This document shows positions 53,588-62,104 of a stretch of DNA of 64,000 nt, piece after piece. Origin of the DNA: Sphingobacterium sp. B16(2022) (GTDB lineage: Bacteria > Bacteroidota > Bacteroidia > Sphingobacteriales > Sphingobacteriaceae); contig NZ_JAAUVN010000007.1 in the NCBI RefSeq assembly GCF_012030425.1, positions 62,001 through 126,000 on the forward strand. The letters are read 5' to 3'. The translations under genes were made by a program, and so were the position numbers. Below the pieces are notes generated by a model, which searched no databases, was not told the DNA's origin, and saw nothing but the letters and a program-made list of their open reading frames with translations. The stretch's first letter is position 1. Every line of letters begins with the position of its first letter.

Positions 53588-54830
53588 ATTTTCTAAAATC
53601 AAATTTCGTTAGATCAGGTCTAAATTCTTTCGTTCTTTTGAGTTCTTCCTGGTAGATAATTTGGCCTATGTTTTTTAGAAATGGGTAGGTGACAGTTTCA
53701 TACTCGTAGATTCCATCATTATAAATTCCATTTTCATTAGATTGGATTACTACAGCCAATAGGAACTCTATCCCCTTTTCAAAATCAACAATGTATGCGT
53801 TATCAATATTATAACCATAGGAATCTCCATATTTATTGAAAATGCGAATATTTGGATTTATTGTTGCCTTTTTATCACGGCCATAAAAAAGCAATTTACT
53901 ATATGTCGGCCAGAATTCAGTTGTGTCATATTTAGGGTAATCCGACTCAAACGGATAACGCGACATGTAGTCGTACAAAAATGAATAATCATCATTTGTT
54001 AATTTGAATCTTTTGCGAGCATCGAAAGCTTCCGGGAAAAGTAATTTTTTCATGATCAGTTGCTGATCATCTAACGGGTAAACATTTAACCCTTCAAAAC
54101 TCCATTGTTCATGAATAAGCTCGTCTTTGTCATTCATGTAACCTTTTCCTTGACGAGTATTTTCTAGCTTAATAGGGTAGTCGTTTGGATCAAATTGGGC
54201 ATCCTGTTTATAGAGGGTTTTATCTTCTAAGTAGAAAGTAATGGGATTGGTGTGTTTTGCCCAGACACCTTTGTCACCTATGGCCAGTCTATTGACAATG
54301 CGTGAGTTTTGTGCGCCATGCTTTTGTAATTTGCTATTCAATTCAGCACGTCCGATAAATTCGAAAAGTCTGTTCTGTGCGTCATTGTCACTTGTCAAAA
54401 GGATTTTTTTAATATATTGACCAACTGACGGGAGACCATTTTTAGCAGACTCATCTTGTACAACAGCTGTTTGTTTCTCATAAGAAGAGTCGATTCTTAA
54501 CGGTGTATCTTTTGATAATCCAGCAATCTTTAGCTCATTTATTTTTTCTAATGCTAGGATTGCCGTTGGGAGCTTAACTGTGCTGGCAGGATAGAAATAC
54601 CAGTTTGGATTTAATCTATAACTGAATGATTTAAAATGTGGCACATTATTTTTATCCCGATCAATTTGCGTATAGAGAATTTGAACTTCATTTTTACTCG
54701 GGTGATCTAAGATCTTTTCTAACAATTCGGGATGGCCTTGTAATAATTTTTCGAGGTAAATTGTATCCATTTTTTGAGCAAAGGAGTAAGGAATGATACT
54801 GATGAAAAAAAATGTTAGAAATTTATGCAT
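53586..54830 (-). CDS. Exported class A beta-lactamase-like serine hydrolase
   Basis: This 414-residue protein has a signal peptide (cleavage after about residue 19, SFAQK) and a serine-hydrolase domain. The SxxK motif is Ser83-T-V-K86 (PASTVKLPTA) and the second motif is S147-D-N149 (TSDNDAQNRLFE). The third motif appears as K333-Y-G335 rather than the usual KTG or KSG. The domain is longer than typical class A beta-lactamases (about 290 residues), with an extra segment of about 90 residues between motifs two and three. It could be a DD-peptidase-like enzyme or a non-beta-lactamase hydrolase. Antibiotic hydrolysis should not be assumed. Confidence 0.8.
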   Translation of the reverse strand: MHKFLTFFFISIIPYSFAQKMDTIYLEKLLQGHPELLEKILDHPSKNEVQILYTQIDRDKNNVPHFKSFSYRLNPNWYFYPASTVKLPTAILALEKINELKIAGLSKDTPLRIDSSYEKQTAVVQDESAKNGLPSVGQYIKKILLTSDNDAQNRLFEFIGRAELNSKLQKHGAQNSRIVNRLAIGDKGVWAKHTNPITFYLEDKTLYKQDAQFDPNDYPIKLENTRQGKGYMNDKDELIHEQWSFEGLNVYPLDDQQLIMKKLLFPEAFDARKRFKLTNDDYSFLYDYMSRYPFESDYPKYDTTEFWPTYSKLLFYGRDKKATINPNIRIFNKYGDSYGYNIDNAYIVDFEKGIEFLLAVVIQSNENGIYNDGIYEYETVTYPFLKNIGQIIYQEELKRTKEFRPDLTKFDFRK

Positions 54831-54871
54831 AATTGGATTTAGTATACTGATTTTCGAAAGGATGGTTTACA

Positions 54872-54904
54872 ATAAAGGCTTCTTACAATTAGAGAAGCCT
54901 TTAT
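54872..54904 (-). terminator. Terminator after folA
   Basis: A 12-base stem (54872-54883 with 54893-54904) with a 9-base loop lies just after the folA stop. The T-tract after it on the minus strand is weak, so termination may be partial and allow read-through into the serine hydrolase gene. Confidence 0.65.
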
Positions 54905-54906
54905 AT

Positions 54907-55401
54907 TTATTTTTTGACGTACACCTGAAAGCTATAGTCAAAAGCATGTTTTTCATCTTTTTCATGCGTGTCTTCGCTTTCTAATATCCATTCATGTGCT
55001 GGTAATTCTGGAAAGTAAGCATCTCCATCAATAGTTGTATGCAACCTGGTCAATAATATTTTATCTGCGAATGGTAACGTTTGTTTAAATATTTCGCCAC
55101 CACCAATAACAAAGATCTCTCTTTCATCTCTGCAATAATTTAATACTTCTTGAAAGCTATTGGCGATATCCACATCATCAGATTTTGCGGTCATGTCTCT
55201 TGTCAAGATAATATTTCTGCGATCTGGTAATGGTTTACCAAGAGACTCAAAAGTTTTTCTCCCCATAACCACACTATGTTCAAGTGTGTTTTTTTTGAAA
55301 TATTTAAGATCATTTGGTAAATGCCAAGGCATTTTATTTCCTTTACCGATTACATTATTTTCAGTAGCGGCGACAATTAATGTTATTTTAAGTTTACTCA
55401 T
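54907..55401 (-). CDS. folA: Dihydrofolate reductase
   Basis: DHFR regenerates tetrahydrofolate after thymidylate synthesis. The 164-residue protein has the N-terminal IVAATENNVIGKGNKMPWHLPNDLKYFK (adjacent conserved parts: the NxxIG loop, PWHLPxD and Phe), VVMGRKTFESLGKPLPDR, and FVIGGGEIFKQTLPFADKI. All are standard. It lies 37 bases downstream of thyA on the same strand, the usual thyA-folA pair. Confidence 0.96.
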   Translation of the reverse strand: MSKLKITLIVAATENNVIGKGNKMPWHLPNDLKYFKKNTLEHSVVMGRKTFESLGKPLPDRRNIILTRDMTAKSDDVDIANSFQEVLNYCRDEREIFVIGGGEIFKQTLPFADKILLTRLHTTIDGDAYFPELPAHEWILESEDTHEKDEKHAFDYSFQVYVKK

Positions 55402-55438
55402 TTCTATAGGTTACACATGTATATAAAGAAGATTCTTT

Positions 55439-56260
55439 TTAAACTGCTACAGGAGCTTTAATATGCGAATGGGATTCATAATTTAACAACTCGAAGTCCT
55501 CAAATTTAAAATCAAAGATATCTTTTACTTCTGGATTGATTTTTAATTGAGGTAAAGCCTTTGGTTCACGGCTCAATTGTAATTCTGTTTGTTCGAAGTG
55601 ATTACTGTATATATGGGCATCTCCTAACGTGTGAATAAATTCAGCGGCTTCCATATCACAAACCTGTGCCACCATCATGGTTAATAAAGCATAAGATGCA
55701 ATATTAAATGGTACACCTAGAAAGATATCTGCACTTCTTTGATATAGCTGACAAGACAACTGTGGTTTTAAGATTCCATTTTCAGGATCAGCAGGAGCAA
55801 CATAGAATTGAAAAAATGCATGACAAGGAGGTAAAGCCATATTTTCAATTTCTGCAACATTCCAGGCAGACACAATGATTCTTCTTGAATCGGGTGAAGT
55901 CTTCAATTGCTTGATTATTTTTTCAATCTGATCGATATGGCCTCCATCAGGAGTTGGCCATGAACGCCATTGTGATCCATAAACAGGACCTAAATTACCA
56001 TTTTCATCAGCCCACTCATCCCAGATACTGACACCATTGTCTTTTAAATATTTGATGTTTGTTTCACCTTTCAAAAACCAGATCAATTCATGGATAATTG
56101 ATCTTAAATGTAATTTTTTTGTCGTAACAAGTGGAAAGCCCTCCTTTAAATTGAAACGCATCTGATATCCAAATACACTTTTAGTTCCAGTTCCAGTACG
56201 GTCAGTTTTAATAACCCCGTTTGTATATACGTGCTTTAGTAAGTCAATATATTGTTTCAT
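55439..56260 (-). CDS. thyA: Thymidylate synthase ThyA
   Basis: ThyA methylates dUMP to dTMP using methylene-tetrahydrofolate, which leaves dihydrofolate for FolA. The 273-residue protein has the catalytic Cys146 in [12 protein letters not shown], the Arg-binding stretch [12 protein letters not shown] near the start, [27 protein letters not shown] (seen in parts), and HIYSNHFEQ. The C-terminal residues APVAV match the conserved end of the family. It is the first gene of the thyA-folA pair. Confidence 0.97.
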   Translation of the reverse strand: MKQYIDLLKHVYTNGVIKTDRTGTGTKSVFGYQMRFNLKEGFPLVTTKKLHLRSIIHELIWFLKGETNIKYLKDNGVSIWDEWADENGNLGPVYGSQWRSWPTPDGGHIDQIEKIIKQLKTSPDSRRIIVSAWNVAEIENMALPPCHAFFQFYVAPADPENGILKPQLSCQLYQRSADIFLGVPFNIASYALLTMMVAQVCDMEAAEFIHTLGDAHIYSNHFEQTELQLSREPKALPQLKINPEVKDIFDFKFEDFELLNYESHSHIKAPVAV

Positions 56261-56594
56261 TGTAAATAGTTGCTTTTATTTATTTTGTGATTAACAAACA
56301 GCGTCTTTTTGGCTGTAATATACCAACAAAGATGCTCGCTGTATAATCATGTAATATTCTATACGAAGGTAAGATTTTTTGAAGTATTCTCATGAAAATT
56401 TATAAAAGTGTGCACATCATTTTCATATGTGTTACACTATCATAGCAATGTAAAGAAAGACTGTAAAATAAAGAAATCAAAACTGATATTGTTAAATTTT
56501 GGATCATTAAAATCTCATAATTAATTGAAAAACGTTTAAATCAGAATTAAGAATTTTCATTTGGAGCTTTTTGTTGTATTTTTGCAAAATCATT
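56261..56594. other. Gene-free divergent region between thyA and mtaB
   Basis: The region holds the mtaB -7 element near its right end. An imperfect inverted repeat at 56406-56438 (AGTGTGCACAT against ATGTGTTACACT) is also present. I see no gene, and no exact -7 element for thyA on the minus strand. Confidence 0.45.
56577..56584 (+). promoter_or_regulatory. Candidate -7 element for mtaB
   Basis: TATTTTTG matches TAnnTTTG and ends 10 bases before the ATG at 56595, which implies a very short leader. A TTTG occurs at 56560-56563, but at only 13 bases it is too close for a standard -33. Confidence 0.45.
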
Positions 56595-57914
56595 ATGAGT
56601 AAAAAAGTAGCTTTCTATACCTTAGGATGTAAATTGAATTTTTCAGAAACATCCTCCATAGGTCGTGTCTTTCAAGATGCGGGTTATGAAACCACGCCAT
56701 TCAATAGTGCGGCAGATGTTTATGTTATTAATACATGTTCAGTAACGGATCATGCAGATAAGAAATGTCGCAAGGTAGTAAAGGAAGCACTTAAATATTC
56801 ACCTAATGCTTATATCACCATTGTCGGTTGTTATGCGCAGTTGAAACCAGCTGAGATTGCTGAAATTCCGGGAGTGGATATGGTTTTAGGTGCCGCAGAA
56901 AAGTTCAATATTATCGAACATATCAATGATCTGACAAAAAACGAGAAGGCTGTTGTTCATAATGCACCAATTGATGAAACCAATCAATTTGTATCTGCAT
57001 ATTCAATCGGTGACCGTACGCGTACATTCCTAAAAGTACAAGATGGATGTGATTATTCTTGTACTTTTTGTACAATTCCTCTTGCTCGTGGAGCAAGCCG
57101 TTCGGGGAAAATTGAGGATATCGTACGTCAAGCCGAGGAAATTGCGGCATCTGGCGTAAAAGAAATTGTGCTAACGGGTGTAAATATCGGTGATTTTGGT
57201 ATTCGAGACGGTAAACGACAAGATAAATTCTTAGACCTTGTAAAGGCTTTGGACGAAGTGTCAGGAATAGACCGTATCCGTATTTCTTCGATAGAGCCAA
57301 ATCTTTTGGCCAATGAGATTATTGAATTTGTAGCACAATCAAAACGTTTTGTTCCACATTTTCATATGCCTTTACAGTCTGGAAATAATAAAGTATTGAG
57401 TATGATGCGTCGGCGTTACAAGCGAGAGCTGTATGCACAGCGTGTGGAGAAGATTAAGGAATTAATGCCGGATTGCTGTATTGGCGTTGATGTCATTGTA
57501 GGATTTCCTGGAGAGACTCGTGAAGACTTTATAGACACTTACAATTTTTTAAATGACATGGACATTTCCTATTTGCATGTCTTTACTTATTCTGAACGTG
57601 AAAATACAATAGCTGCACAGATGGAAGGGGCTGTCCCTGGATCTCAGCGCAGTGACCGTAGTAAAATGCTGCACATTTTATCAGAGAAAAAACGTCGTGC
57701 TTTCTATGAGAAACAATTGGATAAAGTAGGCGAAGTACTTTTTGAGAGTGATGAGAAGGACGGATATATGCATGGTTTCTCCAAAAATTATGTGAAAGTT
57801 CGTACAGCCTACGATCCTTTGCTGGTCAACGAAGTTGCACATGTGAAATTCTTATCGATCACAGATGGTTGTGAAGTTGAAATAGAAGAGTTAAAAGAAA
57901 TATTAGCACACTAA
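56595..57914 (+). CDS. mtaB: tRNA t6A37 methylthiotransferase MtaB
   Basis: MtaB is a radical SAM methylthiotransferase that converts t6A37 to ms2t6A37 in tRNA. The start is ATG 56595 (MSKKVAFYTLGCKLN), because the upstream extension to 56571 runs through the -7 element. The 439-residue protein has the N-terminal UPF0004 domain with Cys in TLGCKLN, NTCSVT and GCYAQ, the radical SAM motif CDYSCTFC (CxxxCxxC), and a C-terminal TRAM domain (about 375-437). The KLN and NTCSV variants favour MtaB over MiaB or RimO. Its substrate modification is made by TsaD/TsaB, also encoded in this window. Confidence 0.93.
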   Translation: MSKKVAFYTLGCKLNFSETSSIGRVFQDAGYETTPFNSAADVYVINTCSVTDHADKKCRKVVKEALKYSPNAYITIVGCYAQLKPAEIAEIPGVDMVLGAAEKFNIIEHINDLTKNEKAVVHNAPIDETNQFVSAYSIGDRTRTFLKVQDGCDYSCTFCTIPLARGASRSGKIEDIVRQAEEIAASGVKEIVLTGVNIGDFGIRDGKRQDKFLDLVKALDEVSGIDRIRISSIEPNLLANEIIEFVAQSKRFVPHFHMPLQSGNNKVLSMMRRRYKRELYAQRVEKIKELMPDCCIGVDVIVGFPGETREDFIDTYNFLNDMDISYLHVFTYSERENTIAAQMEGAVPGSQRSDRSKMLHILSEKKRRAFYEKQLDKVGEVLFESDEKDGYMHGFSKNYVKVRTAYDPLLVNEVAHVKFLSITDGCEVEIEELKEILAH

Positions 57915-57935
57915 TGCTAGATGATATAAAAGATA

Positions 57936-57966
57936 AGGGCTCAATTCGATTAGAATTGAGCCCTTG
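57936..57966. terminator. Bidirectional terminator between mtaB and the EamA transporter gene
   Basis: A 13-base perfect stem (57936-57948 with 57954-57966) has loop GATTA. On the minus strand it is followed by a T-rich stretch; on the plus strand the T-tract is short. Confidence 0.75.
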
Positions 57967-57969
57967 TCG

Positions 57970-58866
57970 TTATGCAACTTTTTCCTTTTTAGCATTTAAC
58001 CAAATGACGGTTGCTAATATCATGAATACACCTATCCATTGAATAGGACTTACAGTTTCTTTAAGTATGAAGTATGACATAGCAGTTGCTACTGGTAGTT
58101 CTGCAGAACTTAAAATACCACTTAGAGAATAACCGATTTTAGGAATTCCATAAGCAAATAATAATGGTGGAATAACAGTTCCGAAGAAAGAAAGAATAAG
58201 TCCGAAATGCCATATGCTGTCACCTAAAGCTCCCGATATTAAAAATGTTGGCGGAAAGATGGAACAGATCATGATGCAGGATCCAGTGACCATTAATGCA
58301 CTTTTTTGAACTGGCGGATAGTCATTTCCAACTCGTCCGTTAACAATTAGAAATACTGCATAAGCAGTTGCTGCTAATACTCCGTAGGTAATGCCGGTCC
58401 AATTGAGTTTATCGATTCCTTGTTCAATAAGACCTGTTGCAAATACAGTGCCTATAAGTACAATTGCAATACCAATCAATTGACGATTAGTAGGTCTATT
58501 TTTGAATATAATATATTCAATTAACGTTCCTATCCAGATGTATTGCATTAATAGAACAATCGCCAATGAAGCAGGCACTAATTGAACGCATTTGTAATAA
58601 ACTAAACTTACTAGACCTGTAGAAATACCACTGATAACAATTTTCCATTTATTAGATTTTTTAGAGAAACCATGATTTGCTTTTGGGTTTAGTAACTGAA
58701 TCAGTAGATAAACTGCCCATAAGATAATCATTCCAAAAATAGCTTGTACTCCAGTTACTTGCCCTAAAGTGTAATCTTGCGCATATGCTTTTTTGACAAA
58801 TGTTGACAACAGTCCAAAACTACTTGCACCGACAAATACAGCAATAGCACCTTTTAATTTTTCCAT
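57970..58866 (-). CDS. EamA/DMT-family transporter
   Basis: This 298-residue inner-membrane protein has ten membrane segments arranged as two EamA repeats (about 5-140 and 150-295), the drug/metabolite transporter fold. The repeat ends VLLMQYIWIGTLIEYIIF and the second-half GILSSAELPVATAMSYFILKE are typical. Substrate is not predictable; relatives export amino acids, nucleotides or metabolites. ATG 58866 (MEKLKGAIAVFVGASSFG) is preferred over a TTG at 58890. It diverges from the NlpC/P60 gene. Confidence 0.86.
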   Translation of the reverse strand: MEKLKGAIAVFVGASSFGLLSTFVKKAYAQDYTLGQVTGVQAIFGMIILWAVYLLIQLLNPKANHGFSKKSNKWKIVISGISTGLVSLVYYKCVQLVPASLAIVLLMQYIWIGTLIEYIIFKNRPTNRQLIGIAIVLIGTVFATGLIEQGIDKLNWTGITYGVLAATAYAVFLIVNGRVGNDYPPVQKSALMVTGSCIMICSIFPPTFLISGALGDSIWHFGLILSFFGTVIPPLLFAYGIPKIGYSLSGILSSAELPVATAMSYFILKETVSPIQWIGVFMILATVIWLNAKKEKVA

Positions 58867-58939
58867 ATTATATTTTACAAATTCCGACAAAATTACAATT
58901 TGAAAAGAGATATGAAGAAAGAAGGGCTTGTTTGCCAGT

Positions 58940-58947
58940 TAAATTTG
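58940..58947 (+). promoter_or_regulatory. Candidate -7 element for the NlpC/P60 lipoprotein gene
   Basis: TAAATTTG matches TAnnTTTG, 34 bases upstream of the ATG. No -33 partner is seen. Confidence 0.35.
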
Positions 58948-58981
58948 GTTTTATTACATTTACCTAACATTTGATATTGAT

Positions 58982-59548
58982 ATGTCTATAAAACGTAATA
59001 TATTATTTTTTTTCAGCCTGATACTTTTACTCAGTAGTTGTTCAGTTAATAAAAAGGTGAACAGTAACAGTGGCCACAGCAGTACAGTTTTGACAGATGC
59101 CAGTGAAGCTAGAGGTAAGAATTATAGTACAAGCTCATTAGATAATTACGCAGATCTTTTGCAAGTAAAGAAAAAGGAACTCAATCCTACGCTTTATTCT
59201 TTTATTGACGAATGGATGGGTATACCACATCGAATGGGAGGTGCAACAAAAAGAGGGGTGGATTGTTCAGGTTTTGTTAATATATTATATCTTAAAGTAT
59301 ATAAAGAGAATTTACCTCGTTCATCTAGAGATATGGATGGTGCAATTAAGAGCAAGCGAAATTCCCAACTTAAAGAAGGTGATTTGGTTTTTTTTTCGTT
59401 CGGGGGACGTAATGTGGATCATGTTGGCGTATATCTGCATAATAATAAATTTGTACATGTATCGACAAAAAAAGGTGTTATTATTTCTGACTTAAAAGAT
59501 TCGTGGTACGCCAAATATTTTACGAATGCTGGAACACCAAAATCCTGA
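58982..59548 (+). CDS. NlpC/P60 (C40) peptidase lipoprotein
   Basis: NlpC/P60 lipoproteins cleave stem-peptide bonds, typically D-gamma-Glu-DAP, in cell-wall turnover. The 188-residue protein has a lipoprotein signal with lipobox LSSC (Cys20), a Ser/Thr/Asn-rich linker, and the C40 domain (about 68-185). The triad is visible: Cys95 in RGVDCSGF, His147 in VDHVGVYL and His159 in FVHVST. Length resembles E. coli MepS/NlpC. Combined with MltG and the dcw genes it adds to the peptidoglycan theme. It is followed by a small membrane protein gene that has its own -7 element. Confidence 0.93.
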   Translation: MSIKRNILFFFSLILLLSSCSVNKKVNSNSGHSSTVLTDASEARGKNYSTSSLDNYADLLQVKKKELNPTLYSFIDEWMGIPHRMGGATKRGVDCSGFVNILYLKVYKENLPRSSRDMDGAIKSKRNSQLKEGDLVFFSFGGRNVDHVGVYLHNNKFVHVSTKKGVIISDLKDSWYAKYFTNAGTPKS

Positions 59549-59615
59549 TTGGTAATACGAATTCCCTTTTTTATGTCAAATAATAGATAAAACTTTATAA
59601 AGCTATTTTAATCCT

Positions 59616-59623
59616 TATTTTTG
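59616..59623 (+). promoter_or_regulatory. Candidate -7 element for the 170-residue membrane protein gene
   Basis: TATTTTTG matches TAnnTTTG and ends 18 bases before ATG 59642. This also argues against the upstream TTG at 59621 as translation start. Confidence 0.4.
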
Positions 59624-59641
59624 TCAAAAACTAAAATAAAG

Positions 59642-60154
59642 ATGAGTATCAAGGGTAAAAAGATTTTTTTGGGTTTATGTATTGTTGTACCATTTCTAAT
59701 TTACTGTGTTTACTACTACAGTAATATGATTAGCAATGCGCCTTTCCGTTTCACAGATTTTCAGTCTGTGGTCTTTCGATACGGTGAGCCTAATCATATG
59801 GATAATCAGTATGATTCAAAAACTGGAATTTTTCAGTATGTGACCAAAACAAACGAGATAGAGCGTGATACGGTTCGCATGACTAAAGATGATTTGCTTT
59901 ACTTACATCGGAAAGCTCAAGAATTAGGTTTTTGGAATTTGGATGATGACATGACGGGACCTGAAGCAAAAGTAAATCCTGAAACAGAAACGCCTCGTTT
60001 TTATTTAGAGATGAATTATAAAGACAAATCAAAAAAAGTCACGATGGACGCTGATTTTGCTGGTAATGAAAAAATGCGAAATGCAGGAAAGTCTATGATC
60101 GATGAAGTCAACCGAATATTAGCCGCGGCTCAATCTAGATCAAACGTTAAGTAG
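59642..60154 (+). CDS. Hypothetical single-pass membrane protein, 170 aa
   Basis: I do not recognise a characterised family. The protein has one N-terminal membrane segment or uncleaved signal (about 7-26) after a basic head (MSIKGKKIFLG). A hydrophilic extracytoplasmic domain (about 35-170) follows, with FRYGEPNHMDNQYDSKTGIFQYVT, LGFWNLDDDMTG and a basic strand YKDKSKKVTMDADF. The pattern of short strands and a final helix (MIDEVNRILAAAQSR) resembles small periplasmic alpha/beta domains. It lies between the NlpC/P60 gene and a long palindromic terminator. Function is unknown. Confidence 0.7.
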   Translation: MSIKGKKIFLGLCIVVPFLIYCVYYYSNMISNAPFRFTDFQSVVFRYGEPNHMDNQYDSKTGIFQYVTKTNEIERDTVRMTKDDLLYLHRKAQELGFWNLDDDMTGPEAKVNPETETPRFYLEMNYKDKSKKVTMDADFAGNEKMRNAGKSMIDEVNRILAAAQSRSNVK

Positions 60155-60167
60155 ATAAAATAAAATA

Positions 60168-60217
60168 TTATATACAAAAAAGGGATAATCATATGATTAT
60201 CCCTTTTTTGTATATAA
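60168..60217 (+). terminator. 50-base perfect palindrome, terminator
   Basis: Bases 60168-60217 are a spacer-free perfect inverted repeat centred on CATATG. The core GGGATAATCAT is followed in the right arm by a six-T run, so RNA release could occur within the stem. It begins 14 bases after the stop of the upstream gene. Confidence 0.8.
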
Positions 60218-60298
60218 ATTAACAGTTTGTTAAACATCAGGTGACTATTGATTCATATTAGAGTATTAGCTTCGGCTTTAATTATGTTATATATTCAA

Positions 60299-61870
60299 AT
60301 GAAAAATATTTTTGCTGTTGCAACAGCTTTATCTTTAAGTTACACGGTTAGCGCTCAGGAAATTGCAAAAGGTGTTGTTTTTGATGATATCAATAAAAAT
60401 GGAATTCTTGATAAAAAAGAACGGGGTATACCAAATGTCTCTGTGAGTAATGGGGTAGAGGTCGTTCAAACTGATGCTCAGGGTCAATATAAATTGCCTG
60501 TTGATGAAGACAATATTATTTTTGTTATTAAACCTGCTGATTATGCACTACCGCTTAGTGCAGCAAATCAACCAAAATTTTATTATATACATAAACCTCA
60601 GGGAAGTCCGGAATTGACCTATAAGGGAGTTTCACCTACTGGAAAATTACCTAAGGATATCAATTTTGGTTTGACAGCTCAATCTGAATCAAGAGATTTT
60701 TCTGCGTTTGTATTTGGAGATCCACAAGCTTATGATATGACCGAAATGGATTATTTTAAAAGAGGAATTATAGATCGTATATCCAATAAAAATGCTGCTG
60801 TGTTTGGGATCAGCTTAGGAGATCTAGTTGGTAATGATTTGTCATTGCATCCGGCATATAAAAGTACAATTTCATTAATGGGTTTACCCTGGTTTAATGT
60901 AATTGGTAATCATGATTTAAATTTTGATACAAAAGAAGATAGCTATTCGGATGAAGCTTTTGAAGCTTCTTTTGGTCCCGCAACTTATTCTTTTAATTAT
61001 GGAAATGCTCACTTTTTAGTTCTTGATGATATTATTTATCCTAATCCTGATACAGGAAAAGGATATAAAGGAGGTTTGCGTAAAGATCAATTGGAGTTTA
61101 TTGCCAATGATCTGAAGTTTGTACCAAAAGATAAGTTAATTGTATTGGCTTTTCACATCCCGCTTGAACATGAAAATTCTGAGGTTTTCCGTACTGAAGA
61201 TCGTGATCGATTATTTGATATTTTAAGTGAATTTCCCCACACACTTTCTTTATCGGCTCATACACATTTCCAGCAACAAAATTTCTTTGGCGCTAAGGAT
61301 GGCTGGAAGCAATCAAAACCGCACCATGAATATAATGTAGGAACAACTTCTGGCGATTGGTACTCTGGAGAACTGGATGAAAATGGAATACCTGTATCGA
61401 CCATGCGAGATGGTACCCCAAAAGGTTACGCTATTTTAAATATTAAAAATAATCAATATACATTTGATTATAAGGTGGTAGGGAAAGATGAGGCTTATCA
61501 AATTGCACTATCTGGACCATCAATTGTAGATCAAAAATATGTACAACGATACCCAGTTTATGCAAATTTTTTTATTGGAAAAGAAGGTGATCAAGTATTA
61601 TATCGTATAAATGATAGTCAATGGAAAGAAATGGATCAGGTCAAAGAAGTTGATCCATCCTTTGATGATGCGGTTAAGCAGTATGACCTAGCAACCGATT
61701 ATAAAGAGGGAAGAAGGCCTTCTGATGGTACTAATAGTTCTCACTTATGGAGATTGAAATTGCCAAAGTTAAAGGCAGGAGAATATAAAATTGAAGTGAA
61801 AGCCACTGATTTATTTAACCGGATACATACAGCTGTAAAGGAAATTGAGGTTGTAAATAAAACAAAATAG
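60299..61870 (+). CDS. Secreted calcineurin-like phosphoesterase with N-terminal SdrD B-like domain
   Basis: The protein (523 residues from ATG 60299, chosen because MKNIFAVATALSLSYTVSAQ is a clean signal peptide) has an N-terminal beta-sandwich of the SdrD B-like/metallophosphatase-N type (about 22-100). This includes a Ca-loop-like DDINKNGILDKKE followed by GIPNVSVSNG. The calcineurin-type phosphoesterase domain (about 130-345) has FGDPQ, GDLVGND, GNHDLNF, AFHIPLEH and SAHTHFQ, the full metal-ligand set. A C-terminal beta-domain (about 360-520) completes the usual three-domain arrangement of Bacteroidota enzymes. Substrate is unknown; relatives act on phosphoesters of lipids, nucleotides or cell-wall polymers. 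Confidence 0.88.
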   Translation: MKNIFAVATALSLSYTVSAQEIAKGVVFDDINKNGILDKKERGIPNVSVSNGVEVVQTDAQGQYKLPVDEDNIIFVIKPADYALPLSAANQPKFYYIHKPQGSPELTYKGVSPTGKLPKDINFGLTAQSESRDFSAFVFGDPQAYDMTEMDYFKRGIIDRISNKNAAVFGISLGDLVGNDLSLHPAYKSTISLMGLPWFNVIGNHDLNFDTKEDSYSDEAFEASFGPATYSFNYGNAHFLVLDDIIYPNPDTGKGYKGGLRKDQLEFIANDLKFVPKDKLIVLAFHIPLEHENSEVFRTEDRDRLFDILSEFPHTLSLSAHTHFQQQNFFGAKDGWKQSKPHHEYNVGTTSGDWYSGELDENGIPVSTMRDGTPKGYAILNIKNNQYTFDYKVVGKDEAYQIALSGPSIVDQKYVQRYPVYANFFIGKEGDQVLYRINDSQWKEMDQVKEVDPSFDDAVKQYDLATDYKEGRRPSDGTNSSHLWRLKLPKLKAGEYKIEVKATDLFNRIHTAVKEIEVVNKTK

Positions 61871-61892
61871 TAAATAACCATATAAAACCGTG

Positions 61893-61922
61893 AAGCAACC
61901 TTTTTAAGGTTGCTTTTTTTAT
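61893..61922 (+). terminator. Terminator after the phosphoesterase gene
   Basis: A 10-base stem (61893-61902 with 61906-61915) with a TTT loop continues into a T-run. Confidence 0.87.
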
Positions 61923-62070
61923 AAATAATGATGAAAGATTAAACTTTAGTTAAGGATTGCTTAATATGACAACTTTATATTTGTATCAGAGTAATTTTTG
62001 ATTCATATAGTAAAGGGTTAATGTGGGGTCTGTTGGGAAACACACCCAGAAATTTAGTTTGTTTTTAAAA

Positions 62071-62104
62071 AGAAAGGTAATCTTGGAGAAGATTACCTTT
62101 TCTT
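62071..62104 (-). terminator. Terminator after the MscS-type channel gene
   Basis: A 12-base stem (62073-62084 with 62089-62100) with loop GGAG is followed on the minus strand by a T-rich stretch. It overlaps the stop of the channel gene at 62103. Confidence 0.82.
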
